NCBI RefSeq assembly: GCF_001571065.1 | Contig: NZ_BCSW01000007.1 | Coordinates: 1 to 64,000, forward strand | Length of the DNA stretch: 64,000 bases | Source: Dietzia cinnamea NBRC 102147 | GTDB taxonomy: Bacteria; Actinomycetota; Actinomycetes; Mycobacteriales; Mycobacteriaceae | Reading direction: 5' to 3' | Shown: positions 54,683-64,000 of the stretch, one piece after another | Position numbering within the stretch: the first letter of the stretch is position 1 | Layout of the letters: each line of letters begins with the position of its first letter | Notes under the pieces: generated by a model | The model's database searches: none | What the model was told of the DNA's origin: nothing | What the model saw: only the letters and a program-made list of their open reading frames with translations | Program-made: the position numbers and the translations under genes

Positions 54683-55638
54683 TCGTCACGCTCACCATGA
54701 ACCCGTCGGTGGACCGCACCGCGCAGCTGCCGGCGCCGCTCGCCGTGGGCGGGGTCAATCGCATAGCGGCCGTCGACGACTCACCCGGCGGAAAGGGCGT
54801 CAACGTCGCACGTGTGGTGGCTGCCGGCGGGGTGGAGGCGCGCGCGGTGTTCCCCGCGCCTCCCGAGGACCCGTTCGTGACGATGTGCGCCGCGACCGGC
54901 GTCGCGACATCCGTGATGCCGACGACCGGGGCCGTGCGGATCAACCTCACCCTCGCCGACCCCGAGGGCACCACCACCAAGATCAACTCCCCTGGCCCCG
55001 AGCTCGATGCCGCCACGCTCGACCGGGTCCGGTCCACGATCGCCGACCTCGCCCGCGACGCGCAGTGGGTGGTGCTGTGCGGATCCCTGCCGCGCGGCGT
55101 GGAGGACGACTTCTACGCCGACCTGGTCACCGCCCTGCGTCCGGCGGGGGCGCGCCTCGCCGTCGACACCTCCGACGCGCCCCTGGCAGCCCTCGCCGCG
55201 CGACTCCCGGACGCCGCGCCGGACCTGGTCAAACCCAACGGCGAGGAGCTCGGCCAGCTCGCCGGCGTCGACGGTGCGGAGCTGGAACGACGCGCCGCCG
55301 ACGGTGACACCGGACCCGTGGCCGCCGCCGCACGCGCCCTGCGTGAGCGGGGCGTCGGCGCGGTCCTGGTCACCCTGGGCGGTGCCGGAGCAGTCCTGGT
55401 CGACGACGACGAGACGTGGTTCGCGAACGCCCCCGCCGTGCAGGTCAGGTCCACGGTCGGGGCCGGCGACTCCGCGCTCGCGGGATATCTGCTCGCCGGG
55501 GCCCGCGGACTCCCGCCGCGGGACCGTCTCGCATGGGCCGTCGGTCACGGCAGCGTGGCCGCCTCCCTGCCCGGCACCGGACTACCGCTGGGCCTCGACC
55601 CCGCCACCTTCCGCGCCACGCTCAGGCGCCTCGACTGA
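54679..55638 (+). CDS. fruK: 1-phosphofructokinase
   Basis: A 319-residue PfkB-family kinase that makes fructose-1,6-bisphosphate from fructose-1-phosphate. MIVTLTMNPSVDRT opens the family, DDSPGGKGVNVARVVAAGG binds sugar phosphate, GSLPRGVEDDFYADLV and VKPNGEELGQLAG follow, and STVGAGDSALAGYLLAG is the PfkB signature with the catalytic Asp. It sits between its regulator and the transporter. Confidence 0.95.
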   Translation: MIVTLTMNPSVDRTAQLPAPLAVGGVNRIAAVDDSPGGKGVNVARVVAAGGVEARAVFPAPPEDPFVTMCAATGVATSVMPTTGAVRINLTLADPEGTTTKINSPGPELDAATLDRVRSTIADLARDAQWVVLCGSLPRGVEDDFYADLVTALRPAGARLAVDTSDAPLAALAARLPDAAPDLVKPNGEELGQLAGVDGAELERRAADGDTGPVAAAARALRERGVGAVLVTLGGAGAVLVDDDETWFANAPAVQVRSTVGAGDSALAGYLLAGARGLPPRDRLAWAVGHGSVAASLPGTGLPLGLDPATFRATLRRLD

Positions 55639-55701
55639 GGTCCCCGTCCCCGCCCCCCCTCTCACCGCGAACCCCTTCTCACCACGACACGGAGCACGGC
55701 C

Positions 55702-57810
55702 ATGAACCAGCCCATCATCGAGACCGCCACCGTGCGGCTCGACGCCGACCTCGGCGGCACCAAGCAGGAGGTGATCCGGGCGCTGGCCCGGACCCTCGTC
55801 GACGCCGGCCGCGCCGATGACCACGACACCCTGGTGCGCGACCTCCTCGCCCGAGAGGACAAAGCGGCCACCGGCATGAAGGGCGGGATCGCGATCCCGC
55901 ACTGCAAGTCCGAGGCCGTGACCTCACCGAGCCTCGCGTTCGCCCGACTCGACCCGCCCGTCGACTTCGGCGCCAAGGACGGACCCGCCGACCTCGTACT
56001 GATGATCGGCGCCCCCGCCGGCGGCGGCAAGGAACACCTCAAGCTGCTCGCCACGCTCGCGCGGAACCTCGTGCGGGCCGAGTTCGTGGACGCCCTCCGG
56101 GCGGCCGCCACGGCCGAGGACGCGGTCGCGGCCATCGAGAAGGTGCTCGCCGCGCAGGAGCAGAAGGCCTCGTCGTCGTCCTCGTCGGCGCCCGCCCCCA
56201 CGGCGTCCGGCGGCGGGGCGGCGACCACAACCGACGGTGGTGGCGACGCGCCGCTGCGCCTGGTCGCGGTGACCGCCTGCCCCACCGGCATCGCCCACAC
56301 CTACATGGCCGCCGACTCCCTGGCCCAGGCCGCGCAGGCGCGTGGCGTCGATCTGCAGGTGGAGACCCAGGGCTCGGCGGGCGCCACCGCCCTCGACCCG
56401 GGCGTGATCGAGGCGGCCGACGCGGTCGTGTTCGCCACCGACGTCGGCGTCCGCGACCGCGGCCGCTTCGCCGGCAAGCCCGTCGTCGAGTACGGCGTGA
56501 AGAAGGCCATCGACGCCCCCGACCGGGTCCTCGACGAGGCGCTGGCCGCCGCGCGCGACCCCCGCGCCCGTCGCGTGTCGGCCGACTCCGGCGACGGCTC
56601 GGGGACCGCCGCGTCGGGCGCGTCCGGCGCCGACGAGCACTGGGCCCGCGGACTGCAGCGCGCGGTGATGACCGGCGTGTCCTACATGATCCCGTTCGTC
56701 GCTGCCGGCGGACTGCTCCTCGCGCTCGGCTTCCTCTTCGCCGGCTACGACGTCGCGTTCGTGTGGCAAGAACTGTCCACCTCGTTCACGCTCACCGACC
56801 TGCCCGGCGAGGTCTGGTACCTCGACGGCGAGATCGTCTCCGCCGGCACCGCCGGCGCCGAGGCCCTCACCCACGCGGGCCTGCGCCTCTACATCGGCGC
56901 AGTGCTGTTCGCGATCGGCCAGGCGGCGATGGGGTTCATGATCGCCGTGCTGTCGGGGTACATCGCCTACGGCCTGGCCGACCGCCCCGGCATCGCCCCG
57001 GGCTTCGTCGGCGGTGCGCTGTCCGCGACCCTCGGTGCCGGCTTCATCGGCGCCCTGGTCACCGGCATCCTCGCCGGCTACCTCGTGCGCTGGATGACCA
57101 CGTGGAAGACCCCGCGCTGGCTGTCCGGCCTCATGCCCGTCGTGCTCATCCCGTTGATCGGCTCGCTCGCGATCGGTCTGCTCATGTTCCTCCTGCTCGG
57201 CCGCCCGCTGGCCGCGCTCACCGAGGCCATGGAGTCCTGGCTCGGCGGCATGACCGGCTCCTCGGTGATCCTGCTCGGCGTGATCCTGGGTCTGATGATG
57301 TGCTTCGACCTGGGCGGGCCCGTCAACAAGGCGGCATACACGTTCGCCACCGCCGGACTGGTCGCCGACAACCCCGCGACGCTGCGGATCATGGCAGCGG
57401 TGATGGCCGCCGGCATGGTCCCGCCGCTGGCGATGGGCCTGGCCACCGTCGTGCGCAAGCGGCTGTTCAGCCCGGCCGAGCAGGAGAACGGCCGCGCCGC
57501 GTTCCTGCTGGGCGCGAGCTTCATCTCCGAGGGCGCCATCCCGTTCGCCGCCGCCGACCCGCTGCGCGTGATCCCGTCGATGATGGCCGGCGGCGCCGTG
57601 ACCGGCGCGCTGATCATGGCGTTCTCCGTGGAGTCGTACGCGCCCCACGGCGGCCTGTTCGTGGTGTTCGCCATCAACCCGGTCTGGGGCTACCTACTGG
57701 CGATCCTCGCCGGGACCCTGGTGGCGTGCGCGGCCGTGGTGGCCGCCAAGTCCGCGCGCCGCACCCCGGCAGTGGCCCCGGCCGCCGCGGCCGAGCCGGT
57801 CGCGGCCTGA
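55702..57810 (+). CDS. fruA: PTS fructose transporter EIIABC
   Basis: A 702-residue fused permease. The IIA domain (1-150) has the phospho-His in GGIAIPHCKSEAVTSPSLAF. A Ser/Ala/Pro linker is followed by IIB (about 175-275) with the phospho-Cys in AVTACPTGIAHTYMAADSLA. IIC (about 310-690) has many helices, including VMTGVSYMIPFVAAGGLLLA and DLGGPVNKAAYTFATAGLV. It imports fructose as fructose-1-phosphate. The ATG at 55702 follows an ACACGGAGCACGG stretch. Confidence 0.96.
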   Translation: MNQPIIETATVRLDADLGGTKQEVIRALARTLVDAGRADDHDTLVRDLLAREDKAATGMKGGIAIPHCKSEAVTSPSLAFARLDPPVDFGAKDGPADLVLMIGAPAGGGKEHLKLLATLARNLVRAEFVDALRAAATAEDAVAAIEKVLAAQEQKASSSSSSAPAPTASGGGAATTTDGGGDAPLRLVAVTACPTGIAHTYMAADSLAQAAQARGVDLQVETQGSAGATALDPGVIEAADAVVFATDVGVRDRGRFAGKPVVEYGVKKAIDAPDRVLDEALAAARDPRARRVSADSGDGSGTAASGASGADEHWARGLQRAVMTGVSYMIPFVAAGGLLLALGFLFAGYDVAFVWQELSTSFTLTDLPGEVWYLDGEIVSAGTAGAEALTHAGLRLYIGAVLFAIGQAAMGFMIAVLSGYIAYGLADRPGIAPGFVGGALSATLGAGFIGALVTGILAGYLVRWMTTWKTPRWLSGLMPVVLIPLIGSLAIGLLMFLLLGRPLAALTEAMESWLGGMTGSSVILLGVILGLMMCFDLGGPVNKAAYTFATAGLVADNPATLRIMAAVMAAGMVPPLAMGLATVVRKRLFSPAEQENGRAAFLLGASFISEGAIPFAAADPLRVIPSMMAGGAVTGALIMAFSVESYAPHGGLFVVFAINPVWGYLLAILAGTLVACAAVVAAKSARRTPAVAPAAAAEPVAA

Positions 57811-57883
57811 CCGCCCACCCTGCACGATGGCGGCAAGGCCCGACCCCCGCGCCCCCGCCACCCACCCCACAGGAGGAGACACC

Positions 57884-58141
57884 ATGGCCAGCACCACCGT
57901 CATCGTCGGATCGGCCGAGGGCCTGCACGCCCGCCCGGCCGGCATCATCGCCGAGGCCGCCGAGAAGTACGACACGGACATCGAGATCACCTTCGACGGC
58001 GAGGAGGCCGACGCCGCCTCCGCGATGCTCATCATGGCACTCGGTGCGGAGAAGGGCGCCGAGGTCACGGTGAGCGGCGACGACGCCGACGCCGTCGCCG
58101 AGATCGCCGCCCTCATCGAGCAGGACCTCGACGCCGACTGA
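57884..58141 (+). CDS. ptsH: Phosphocarrier protein HPr
   Basis: An 85-residue HPr that carries phosphate from Enzyme I to FruA. The active His is in EGLHARPAGIIAEAA, and a Ser in the position of the regulatory Ser46 lies in DAASAMLIMALGAEKG. The ATG at 57884 has a strong AGGAGGAG site; an upstream in-frame ATG has no ribosome site. It closes the fru operon. Confidence 0.95.
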   Translation: MASTTVIVGSAEGLHARPAGIIAEAAEKYDTDIEITFDGEEADAASAMLIMALGAEKGAEVTVSGDDADAVAEIAALIEQDLDAD

Positions 58142-58171
58142 GTCGGCGCTGCGCCCGCCCGGCACTCACCG

Positions 58172-58230
58172 TCGAGAAGACGGTTCCGCCCGTATCGCCC
58201 GAGAGGCGACGTGCGAAACCGTCTTCTCGA
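58172..58230. repeat. Two-tier palindromic element after ptsH
   Basis: TCGAGAAGACGGTT (58172-58185) and AACCGTCTTCTCGA (58217-58230) are perfect inverse copies. In between, TCGCC (58195-58199) and GGCGA (58205-58209) form an inner hairpin. It lies between convergent ptsH and the DapA-family gene and can act as a terminator; its architecture repeats that of the 20.25 kb element. Confidence 0.8.
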
Positions 58231-58314
58231 TGAGGACGAGGGCCCGGCGCCGGACCCAGGCGACCTCCGGCGAGGGGACGGCTCAAGTATGAGCCCGCCG
58301 GGGTGAACCTGTTG

Positions 58315-59265
58315 TTATTTCGCGAGCGACAGTGCGGTGAGGACGGTCTCCACCTCGGCCCGGTCACGTCCCCGCAGACCCAGGAGTGGTCGGGGCAGGC
58401 AATGCCCCGGAGCCAGTCCGAGCAGTTCGGCGACCGCCGCCACCACCCGCAGGCTCCCGTGCCGGACGAACAGGTCCCACAGTAAGGCGAGCCGGTCCGA
58501 CGCGGCGAAGGCCTCCCCGCTGTCGCCCGCCAGCGCCGAGCGGGCGATCTGGAGGGCAGGGCCGGGCAGGGTGCCGGCGAGGACGGAGTACCAGCAGTCG
58601 CAGCCACCGAGGAGCGCCGCGGCGGCCGAGGGATCGCCGGAGACCCCCAACCCGACGCGCGCGGGCACGGCCTCCCGGAGCCGCGCTATGTGGTCGCGCG
58701 CGGCCTCGGCGGCGGGTGGGGGCGGCGGGATCTTGATCGACGCGACCGCGGGAAGCTCAGTCAGACGGGCGTAGAGCTCGGGCGTGAAGTCGAACCGGGT
58801 GGTGCCGGGGTTGTCGTAGACCACCATCGGGACGGACAGCTCGGTCGCGACGTCGGTGTACAAGCCCACCACGTCGTCGGCGGTGAGCGGCTGGTAGCTC
58901 ATGGGGGCGAGCATGACCGCGGCGGCGCCGGCCGCCTGCGCGTCGTGGGCGAGCGCCCGCGCGTGGGAGGTGCGCAGCGCGCTGATGCCGACGATCACCG
59001 GGGTTCCGCCCGCGTGCCGAACGGTCAGCTCGGCCACGCGGCGCCGCTCGGCCCCGTCGAGGTAGGCGTACGAGCCGGTCGAGCCCAGGGCGCCGATCGA
59101 GTCGATCCCGGCGCGCGCCAGCCGCTCGACGATCCCCGCGTATGCGTGCTCGTCGACACGGTCGTCGCGCAGCGGGGTGAGGGGGAACGCGCTCAGGCCG
59201 GTGGTCACGCCCGCGCCGACCGCCTCCGCGGCCGCGCGCGCCGCCCCGGCCCGGTCGGCGGTCAC
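58315..59265 (-). CDS. DapA/NanA-family (beta/alpha)8 lyase
   Basis: A protein of about 316 residues of the dihydrodipicolinate synthase / N-acetylneuraminate lyase group. It has GVTTGLSAFPLTPLRDDRVD, IGALGSTGSYAYLDGAERRR, PMVVYDNPGTTRFDFTPELY (Tyr of the family) and the Schiff-base Lys in ASIKIPPPP. The PPPP after this Lys is unusual. The true dapA usually forms a cluster with dapB, so this is more likely a paralogue with another keto-acid substrate. I placed the start at GTG 59265; further 5' codons are open but not conserved. Confidence 0.82.
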   Translation of the reverse strand: MTADRAGAARAAAEAVGAGVTTGLSAFPLTPLRDDRVDEHAYAGIVERLARAGIDSIGALGSTGSYAYLDGAERRRVAELTVRHAGGTPVIVGISALRTSHARALAHDAQAAGAAAVMLAPMSYQPLTADDVVGLYTDVATELSVPMVVYDNPGTTRFDFTPELYARLTELPAVASIKIPPPPPAAEAARDHIARLREAVPARVGLGVSGDPSAAAALLGGCDCWYSVLAGTLPGPALQIARSALAGDSGEAFAASDRLALLWDLFVRHGSLRVVAAVAELLGLAPGHCLPRPLLGLRGRDRAEVETVLTALSLAK

Positions 59266-59622
59266 AGCCTCAGCACCCGTCCGCACACCACCGGGTGCAC
59301 CTCGTCGCAGCACTCGGCGACGGTCTGGTTGAGCGCACCGAGCAGGTCCCATGCCGGGCCTCCTTCGTCGTTGTGGTGACCTGACTCTAGAGGGTCGCGG
59401 GACGTGTCGATCCCCTGATGGCGGCGCCCGACGGCAGGGTTTCCGGGCAGCAGTCGACTGGTGACGTCGTGATGGGCGGCGTCGGCGAGCGGGCCGGCGT
59501 GCTCAGGGAGCCCGGCGTGTGTGGGGTCCGTCGCCGCCGAGCCCGGTCCCGCTCAGCCATCGACGGCGGCTCCCAGTCCTTCTGGCCTGACGCGGAACCG
59601 CACACGGACGTACCGTCGGGGT
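59266..59622. other. Divergent intergenic region between DapA-like gene and selO
   Basis: About 355 bp that must carry both promoters. Both frames are open for some distance 5' of the chosen starts. I see no riboswitch, repeat or other gene that can be supported. Confidence 0.4.
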
Positions 59623-61068
59623 ATGACCCCGCAGGCAGCATCGCCCGTCTCCCTCGGTTCCCGGTACGCCACCGAGTTCCCCGAGCTCGGGGTGCCGTGG
59701 AAGGCGGCCGAGGCGCCGGATCCGCGCCTCCTCGCACTCAACGAGCCGCTGGCCGCCGAGCTGGGACTGGACCCGGAGTACCTGCGCGGTGAGGAAGGGG
59801 TGCGCCTGTTCACCGGCAACCACGTGCCGGACGGCGCCACGCCCTTCGCCCAGGCGTACGCGGGCCACCAGTTCGGCGGATACTCGCCGCGTTTGGGCGA
59901 CGGCCGCGCGCTTCTGCTCGGCGAGCTGCCCGACGGTCGCGACCTGCACCTCAAGGGCTCGGGCAGGACCCCCTTCGCGCGCGGTGGCGACGGCCTGGCC
60001 GCTGTGGGACCCATGCTGCGCGAGTACCTCATCAGCGAGGCGATGCACGCCCTCGGCGTGCCCACCACCCGCTCACTCGCCGTGGTGGCGACGGGCAACA
60101 CCGTGTACCGCGAGACGCCGTTGCCCGGCGCGGTGCTGGCGCGGGTCGCCGCGAGCCACCTGAGAGTGGGGACGTTCCAGTTCGCGCGGTCGACCGACGA
60201 CGGCGAACTGTTGCGTCGGCTGGCCGACCACGCCATCGCCCGGCACCACCCGCACGCCGCGGACGCGGAAAACCCGTACCTGGAGCTGTTCACCTCCGTC
60301 GTCGGCACCCAGGCCGACCTCGTGGCGCGCTGGATGCTGCTCGGGTTCATCCACGGCGTCATGAACACCGACAACACGACCATCTCCGGCGAGACCATCG
60401 ACTACGGGCCGTGCGCGTTCATGGACACCTTCGACCCGGCGACCGTGTTCAGCTCGATCGACACCGGTGGCCGCTACGCCTACGCCAACCAACCGCCGGT
60501 GCTGCAGTGGAACCTCGCCCGCTTCGCCGAGACTCTCGTGCCGCTCATCGATCCGGACCCGGAGGAGGCGGTCCGCCTGCTCACGGAGGTCCTCAACACC
60601 TACCCGGAGAGGTACCAGCAGACGTGGACGGCCGGGATGCGGGACAAGCTGGGACTGTCGGCCGAGGTCCCGGACGCCGAGGCGGACGACCTGATCGAGG
60701 AGCTGTCCCGGCTCCTCAACGCGACCCGGCCCGACCACACCGGCTTCTTCCACGCCCTCGGTGCGGCCGCGGCCGGGGACACCGCGCCGGTCCGGGAGCA
60801 CGTCGGCACCCTGGCGGAGGGCTGGCTCTCGACGTGGCGGGCCCTCGGACCCGACCAGGGATCGATGGCCCGTGCCAATCCGCTGTACATCCCGCGCAAC
60901 CACCTCGTCGAAGAGGCCCTCGACGCGGCCACGGCAGGGGACATGGGACCGTTCTTCGAACTCCTCGTCGTCGTCACCGATCCCTACACCGAGCGCCCGG
61001 GGCGCGAGCGCTACGCACAACCGGCCCCTCCGGACGCCGCGAAGCACGTCACCTACTGCGGAACCTGA
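59623..61068 (+). CDS. selO: Protein adenylyltransferase SelO (YdiU)
   Basis: A 481-residue pseudokinase that transfers AMP to protein hydroxyls. Conserved features are [80 protein letters not shown] (catalytic loop) and CAFMD. The end, TYCGT, has Cys at the place of selenocysteine in eukaryotic homologues. ATG 59623 is chosen because homology starts shortly after; the ribosome site (CGTCGGGGT) is weak. SelO acts in oxidative-stress protection. Confidence 0.93.
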   Translation: MTPQAASPVSLGSRYATEFPELGVPWKAAEAPDPRLLALNEPLAAELGLDPEYLRGEEGVRLFTGNHVPDGATPFAQAYAGHQFGGYSPRLGDGRALLLGELPDGRDLHLKGSGRTPFARGGDGLAAVGPMLREYLISEAMHALGVPTTRSLAVVATGNTVYRETPLPGAVLARVAASHLRVGTFQFARSTDDGELLRRLADHAIARHHPHAADAENPYLELFTSVVGTQADLVARWMLLGFIHGVMNTDNTTISGETIDYGPCAFMDTFDPATVFSSIDTGGRYAYANQPPVLQWNLARFAETLVPLIDPDPEEAVRLLTEVLNTYPERYQQTWTAGMRDKLGLSAEVPDAEADDLIEELSRLLNATRPDHTGFFHALGAAAAGDTAPVREHVGTLAEGWLSTWRALGPDQGSMARANPLYIPRNHLVEEALDAATAGDMGPFFELLVVVTDPYTERPGRERYAQPAPPDAAKHVTYCGT

Positions 61069-61206
61069 GCCGGATCTCATTACCGTACAGGCGTCTTGAC
61101 AGGAAACATTTACTTATTGACTCTGCCGTTTGTCAGCCGTTCGTATGACACTGAGGTTGTTACATCAATCTCGTGGAGCGCCGGTGGGCGCCCTGGGGGT
61201 CATGCA

Positions 61207-62089
61207 GTGCGGATATTCATCGCGGACAGCGACGGCGGCTACCGGCAGCCCTCGAGGATACTCGGGCGGTTCGTCGACAACCTGGCGGACTGGACAGGCG
61301 CCCGGGACACCGTCAGGGTGCAGTGGCCGACCCCGGGGCAGGTGAACCCGCGACGGTCCCCACACCTGGGAATCCGCGGCCGCCGCCGGCGTGGCCGACC
61401 TCAGCCGGCTCGTGCGCCTGCATCCGTCGGACCCCCTCGTGCTCATCGGGGTCTGCAGCGGAACGCGCGTCATCTACGACTGGATGGACGCCCACCCGGA
61501 AGACATCGACCGCGTGGTGGCCGTCGGGATGATCGGCGACCCTCACCGGCCGTGTGACCGCTGGCTCGACGGCACCCCGGACCCCGGGGGGCAGGGCGTG
61601 GCCGGCCCACGACGCGGCCCGATCCCCGACCGCACCCTGTGGGTGTCCGTGCCGGGGGACCCGCTGAGCGGCGTGCTCCCGGACTGCCTCCTGAAGGGCG
61701 TCGTCCGCGCCTCGACCCTGTCCCCCGACCAGGTCTACGACGAGCTGCTCGAGGACCTGCCGGACACCCGGCCGCGCCTGGCCGCCCGACTCAAGCTGGC
61801 GCAGCAGCCCGCGCAGTGGTCGCCGCAGCTCCTGCGCAGACTCGACGACGCCGTGGCAGTCCTGGCGACCTATCGGGAACGCGAGTACGCGGCCCTGTAC
61901 GAGTTCGGTGAGGGCGGGGCGTCCCCGCTGACGCGGCTCGGCGCGGCCATCGTCGACCGCGTCGAGGCATGTGGCCGCGAGAGCGGCGGCCACTCCGGTG
62001 ATGTCACCGGCCACGGCCCCGGTTCGGGGGCCGGCTGTTCCAACGGCGCGCGGCCGAAGCTCAGCGAGTGCGCATCCGGGATGGCGTAG
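61207..62089 (+). pseudogene. Alpha/beta hydrolase (cutinase/LysB-like), frameshifted
   Basis: From GTG 61207 the frame reads RIFIADSDGGYRQPSRILGR and GARDTVRVQWPTPGQVN. A CCC run (about 61348) then shifts the frame, and the other frame continues as TRDGPHTWESAAAAGVADLS, RLVRLHPSDPLVLIGVCSGT, DIDRVVAVGMIGDPHR and VSVPGDPLSGVLPDC. One base removed from CCC would restore a protein of about 293 residues. The order of motifs is that of cutinase- or LysB-like hydrolases of mycolic-acid bacteria. The nucleophile elbow is GVCSG, with Cys where Ser is usual. The end overlaps convergent fprB by 29 bp. Confidence 0.65.
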
Positions 62090-63695
62090 CGAACGGCCGG
62101 TTCCGGCCCGCGGCGCCGAGCAGGTCCTCGAACGCCGCCGCGGACCGGGGCGTGGGGAGCAGCCCCCCGTTGGCGTCGGCGAGCAGTGAGTTCACGGTCT
62201 CCCGCGCGCACGTCTTGTTGGTGCCGAGGAACCCGCGCGGGCCGCGCTTGATCCAGCCCACGACGTACAGGCCGGGGACGACGCTGCCGCCGACGGCGTC
62301 GAGGACGCGGCCCTCGCGGCTGGGGATCGTCGCGGTGTCCGGGTCGAACGGCACGCCCGGCACCTCGACCCCGCGGTAGCCGACCGAACCCAGCACGAGA
62401 CCCGCCGGGATCGTCTCCTCCGAACCGGGCCGGGGCACGGCGCGGACCCGGCCCGTCTCGCCGCCGACGAGGTCCGTGCGCACCACGCGCAGGCCCTCGG
62501 CCCGCTCCGTGCCCACGACCTCGACCGGGGCGGTCTGGAATCGCAGGACGATCCGGCGGCGCTCGGTGTCGCCGGTGTCGCCGGTGGCGGCGGTGACGCC
62601 GGGGCCGCTGGTGCCGTCCGCGGGCACGGCCTCTCCGGCGGGGCGGGCCGCGATGCGGGCCAGGTACTCCGCCTTCAGCCGACCCTGGCGGGTGGTCGCG
62701 GCGTCGGGGTCGATGCCGTCCGGGGCGTCGACGCGCAGGTCGATGTCGTCCCGCGCGGCGAGTCCGACCAGCTCGGGCAGCGTGAACGCGGCGTGCTCCG
62801 GGCCGCGGCGGCCGAGCACCACGACCTCGCGGACCCGGCTGTTTCGCAGCGCCTCGAGGGCGTGGCGGGCGATGGAGGTGTCGGCGAGCCGCTCCGGGTC
62901 GGTGGCGAGGATGCGCGCGACGTCGAGGGCCACGTTGCCGTTGCCGACGATCACCGCGCGCTCGTGGTCCAGCGGGACGTGGGCGTCCGCGTGGTCGGGG
63001 TGGTCGTTGTACCAGGCCACCACTTCCGTGGCCGACGTGCTCCCGGGCAGATCGGTGCCGGGGATGTCCAGCGGGCGGTCCGTGCCGGCGCCGGTCGCGT
63101 ACACCACCGCGTGATGATGGGCCGCCAGTTCCGCGGCCGTGACGTCCTCGCCGACGTGCACCCCGAGGCGGTACCCGAACCCGGGCTGGTCCTCGATCGC
63201 CCGGAACAGGTCGGCGACCGCGCGCGTGCTGGTGTGGTCGGGCGCCACCCCGTGCCGGGCCAGGCCGTGCGGCACGGGCAGGCGCTCGAACACCGTCACC
63301 TCCACCCCGGGCTGGCGGAGCAGCTCGTCGGCGGCGTACAGCGCGGCCGGGCCGGCGCCCACCACGGCCACCCGCACGGTCGTGCGCGTGGGGCCGAGGC
63401 GCACGAGCGTGGGGACGCGCGCCTGCGGCCGGGAAGGGCGGTCGTCACCGGTCAGGTCGGCGTTGATCTGCAGGAAGGCGCGCTGCTCCGGGGCCAGCTC
63501 GGTGTGCGGCACGATCGCCCCGACCGGGCACGCCCCCACGCACGCCCCGCAGTCCACGCAGGACACCGGGTCGATGTAGAGCATCTCCGCCGTGGCGAAA
63601 TCCGGCTCGTCGGGCGTCGGGTGGATGCAGTTGACCGGGCACGCGTGGACGCAGGAGGCGTCGGCACAGCAGGCCTGGGTGATGACGTGGGGCAT
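62061..63695 (-). CDS. fprB: Ferredoxin-NADP reductase with N-terminal ferredoxin (FprB-like)
   Basis: A 544-residue fusion. Residues 1-75 are a bacterial ferredoxin (ACCADASCVHACPVNCIHP and CVDCGACVGACPVGAI) with cysteines for iron-sulfur clusters. The rest is an adrenodoxin-reductase-like flavoprotein with FAD motif VAVVGAGPAALYAADELLRQ, NADPH motif AVIVGNGNVALDVARIL, and GLYVVGWIKRGPRGFLGTNK at the C-terminus. It moves electrons between NADPH and ferredoxins for P450s or other acceptors. A low-complexity VTAATGDTGDTE insert lies in the NADPH domain. ATG at 63695. Confidence 0.94.
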   Translation of the reverse strand: MPHVITQACCADASCVHACPVNCIHPTPDEPDFATAEMLYIDPVSCVDCGACVGACPVGAIVPHTELAPEQRAFLQINADLTGDDRPSRPQARVPTLVRLGPTRTTVRVAVVGAGPAALYAADELLRQPGVEVTVFERLPVPHGLARHGVAPDHTSTRAVADLFRAIEDQPGFGYRLGVHVGEDVTAAELAAHHHAVVYATGAGTDRPLDIPGTDLPGSTSATEVVAWYNDHPDHADAHVPLDHERAVIVGNGNVALDVARILATDPERLADTSIARHALEALRNSRVREVVVLGRRGPEHAAFTLPELVGLAARDDIDLRVDAPDGIDPDAATTRQGRLKAEYLARIAARPAGEAVPADGTSGPGVTAATGDTGDTERRRIVLRFQTAPVEVVGTERAEGLRVVRTDLVGGETGRVRAVPRPGSEETIPAGLVLGSVGYRGVEVPGVPFDPDTATIPSREGRVLDAVGGSVVPGLYVVGWIKRGPRGFLGTNKTCARETVNSLLADANGGLLPTPRSAAAFEDLLGAAGRNRPFATPSRMRTR

Positions 63696-63725
63696 GGGTG
63701 GGCGCCTGTCCGGGAGGGGGTGTGG

Positions 63726-64000
63726 TCAGTCGCGGAACGCCACGGGTGGTTCGCCCCGGTACCGCGAGGGTCGTCCGTCGATCTTCAGGGCCTTCCACAG
63801 CCGGCGGGACGTCCGGTTCATCAGTCCAGACTCCTCGGCCAGCATCCGGACGTCACCGAAGAGGTCGGACAGGAACCGCCGCGACTCGGGGTTGTCCCAG
63901 TAGAGTTCGCGGACGACCTCGTCGGGGATGTCGAAGGTCTCCCGGAACTCGCGGGTCGGCTTGAGGATCGCGTCGCACAGCACCCGCATGATCACCGGGA
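63726..64000 (-). CDS. C-terminal part of an unidentified protein (5' end beyond window)
   Basis: The frame is open from the window edge to a stop at 63726, giving about 90 residues: LKPTREFRETFDIPDEVVRE, LYWDNPESRRFLSDLFGDVR, NRTSRRLWKALKIDG and ending EPPVAFRD. It is helical and charged, with no motif that I can assign. It lies 30 bp upstream of fprB in the same direction and may be cotranscribed with it. Confidence 0.6.
   Translation of the reverse strand, partial: PVIMRVLCDAILKPTREFRETFDIPDEVVRELYWDNPESRRFLSDLFGDVRMLAEESGLMNRTSRRLWKALKIDGRPSRYRGEPPVAFRD

Noticed and set aside
55924-57648. 574-codon minus-strand frame opposite fruA
   Set aside because: His/Gly/Arg-rich antisense translation; FruA on the plus strand is complete with all PTS domains.

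Overview
The window is high-GC actinobacterial DNA. CobIJ and ChlI/ChlD fusions, an FprB-type reductase, GTG/TTG starts and many ATGA/GTGA overlaps between neighbouring genes fit the Mycobacteriales (Dietzia, Gordonia or Rhodococcus relatives). The genus cannot be fixed from the sequence alone.

Region 1 (1-11,040) is a stress-chaperone cassette between mobile-element remains. A frameshifted IS21-type istA/istB pair lies on the left. Next come a MEDS-LuxR sensor-regulator and a tightly overlapped set dnaK-grpE-cbpA(dnaJ)-cbpM-clpB-trxC. trxC is cut directly after its WCGPC active site by a patchwork of an ISL3 scrap and a frameshifted IS3 transposase, whose far side cuts a NYN-domain gene.

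Region 2 (11,040-17,750) holds a general-stress membrane protein behind a perfect CRP/GlxR-like palindrome, a tiny Gly/Leu/Ser-rich protein, NADH dehydrogenase type II, a RibD-C reductase, an MHS-family transporter, and decayed livF/livG fragments.

Region 3 (17,750-50,010) is a cobalamin region with five apparent AdoCbl riboswitches. It contains cobQ-cobK, then cobB-cobO-chlI/D on the minus strand, cobL-cobM, then bluB-cobIJ-cobH and cobG on the minus strand, then cobN-cobF-cobA. It ends with a FecBCD-type ABC uptake operon that includes a FhuF-like Fe-S protein. Together these cover most of the aerobic corrin ring route from uroporphyrinogen III, plus cobalt insertion, adenosylation and the lower ligand; cobC/D, cobU/P, cobS and cobT functions are not here. 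The region is interrupted by a two-component system with an ABC exporter whose ATPase is frameshifted in a G tract, a low-GC gene with a HEPN-like motif, a hypothetical gene between direct repeats, a hicAB toxin-antitoxin pair and an Abi-like gene.

Region 4 (50,130-64,000) has carbonic anhydrase, an old-yellow-enzyme oxidoreductase, a complete fructose PTS (ptsI divergent from fruR-fruK-fruA-ptsH), a DapA-family lyase, SelO, a frameshifted alpha/beta hydrolase with a Cys nucleophile elbow, FprB, and the 3' end of one more gene.

Two patterns run across the window. Two-tier palindromic elements occur near 20.25, 39.84, 44.81 and 58.17 kb, one of them translated inside cobN. A short motif encoding GDDDEV recurs in loops of cobalamin proteins and in a non-coding stretch. 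Several single-base frameshifts (istA, istB, IS3, ABC ATPase, hydrolase) could be real decay or base-calling errors.
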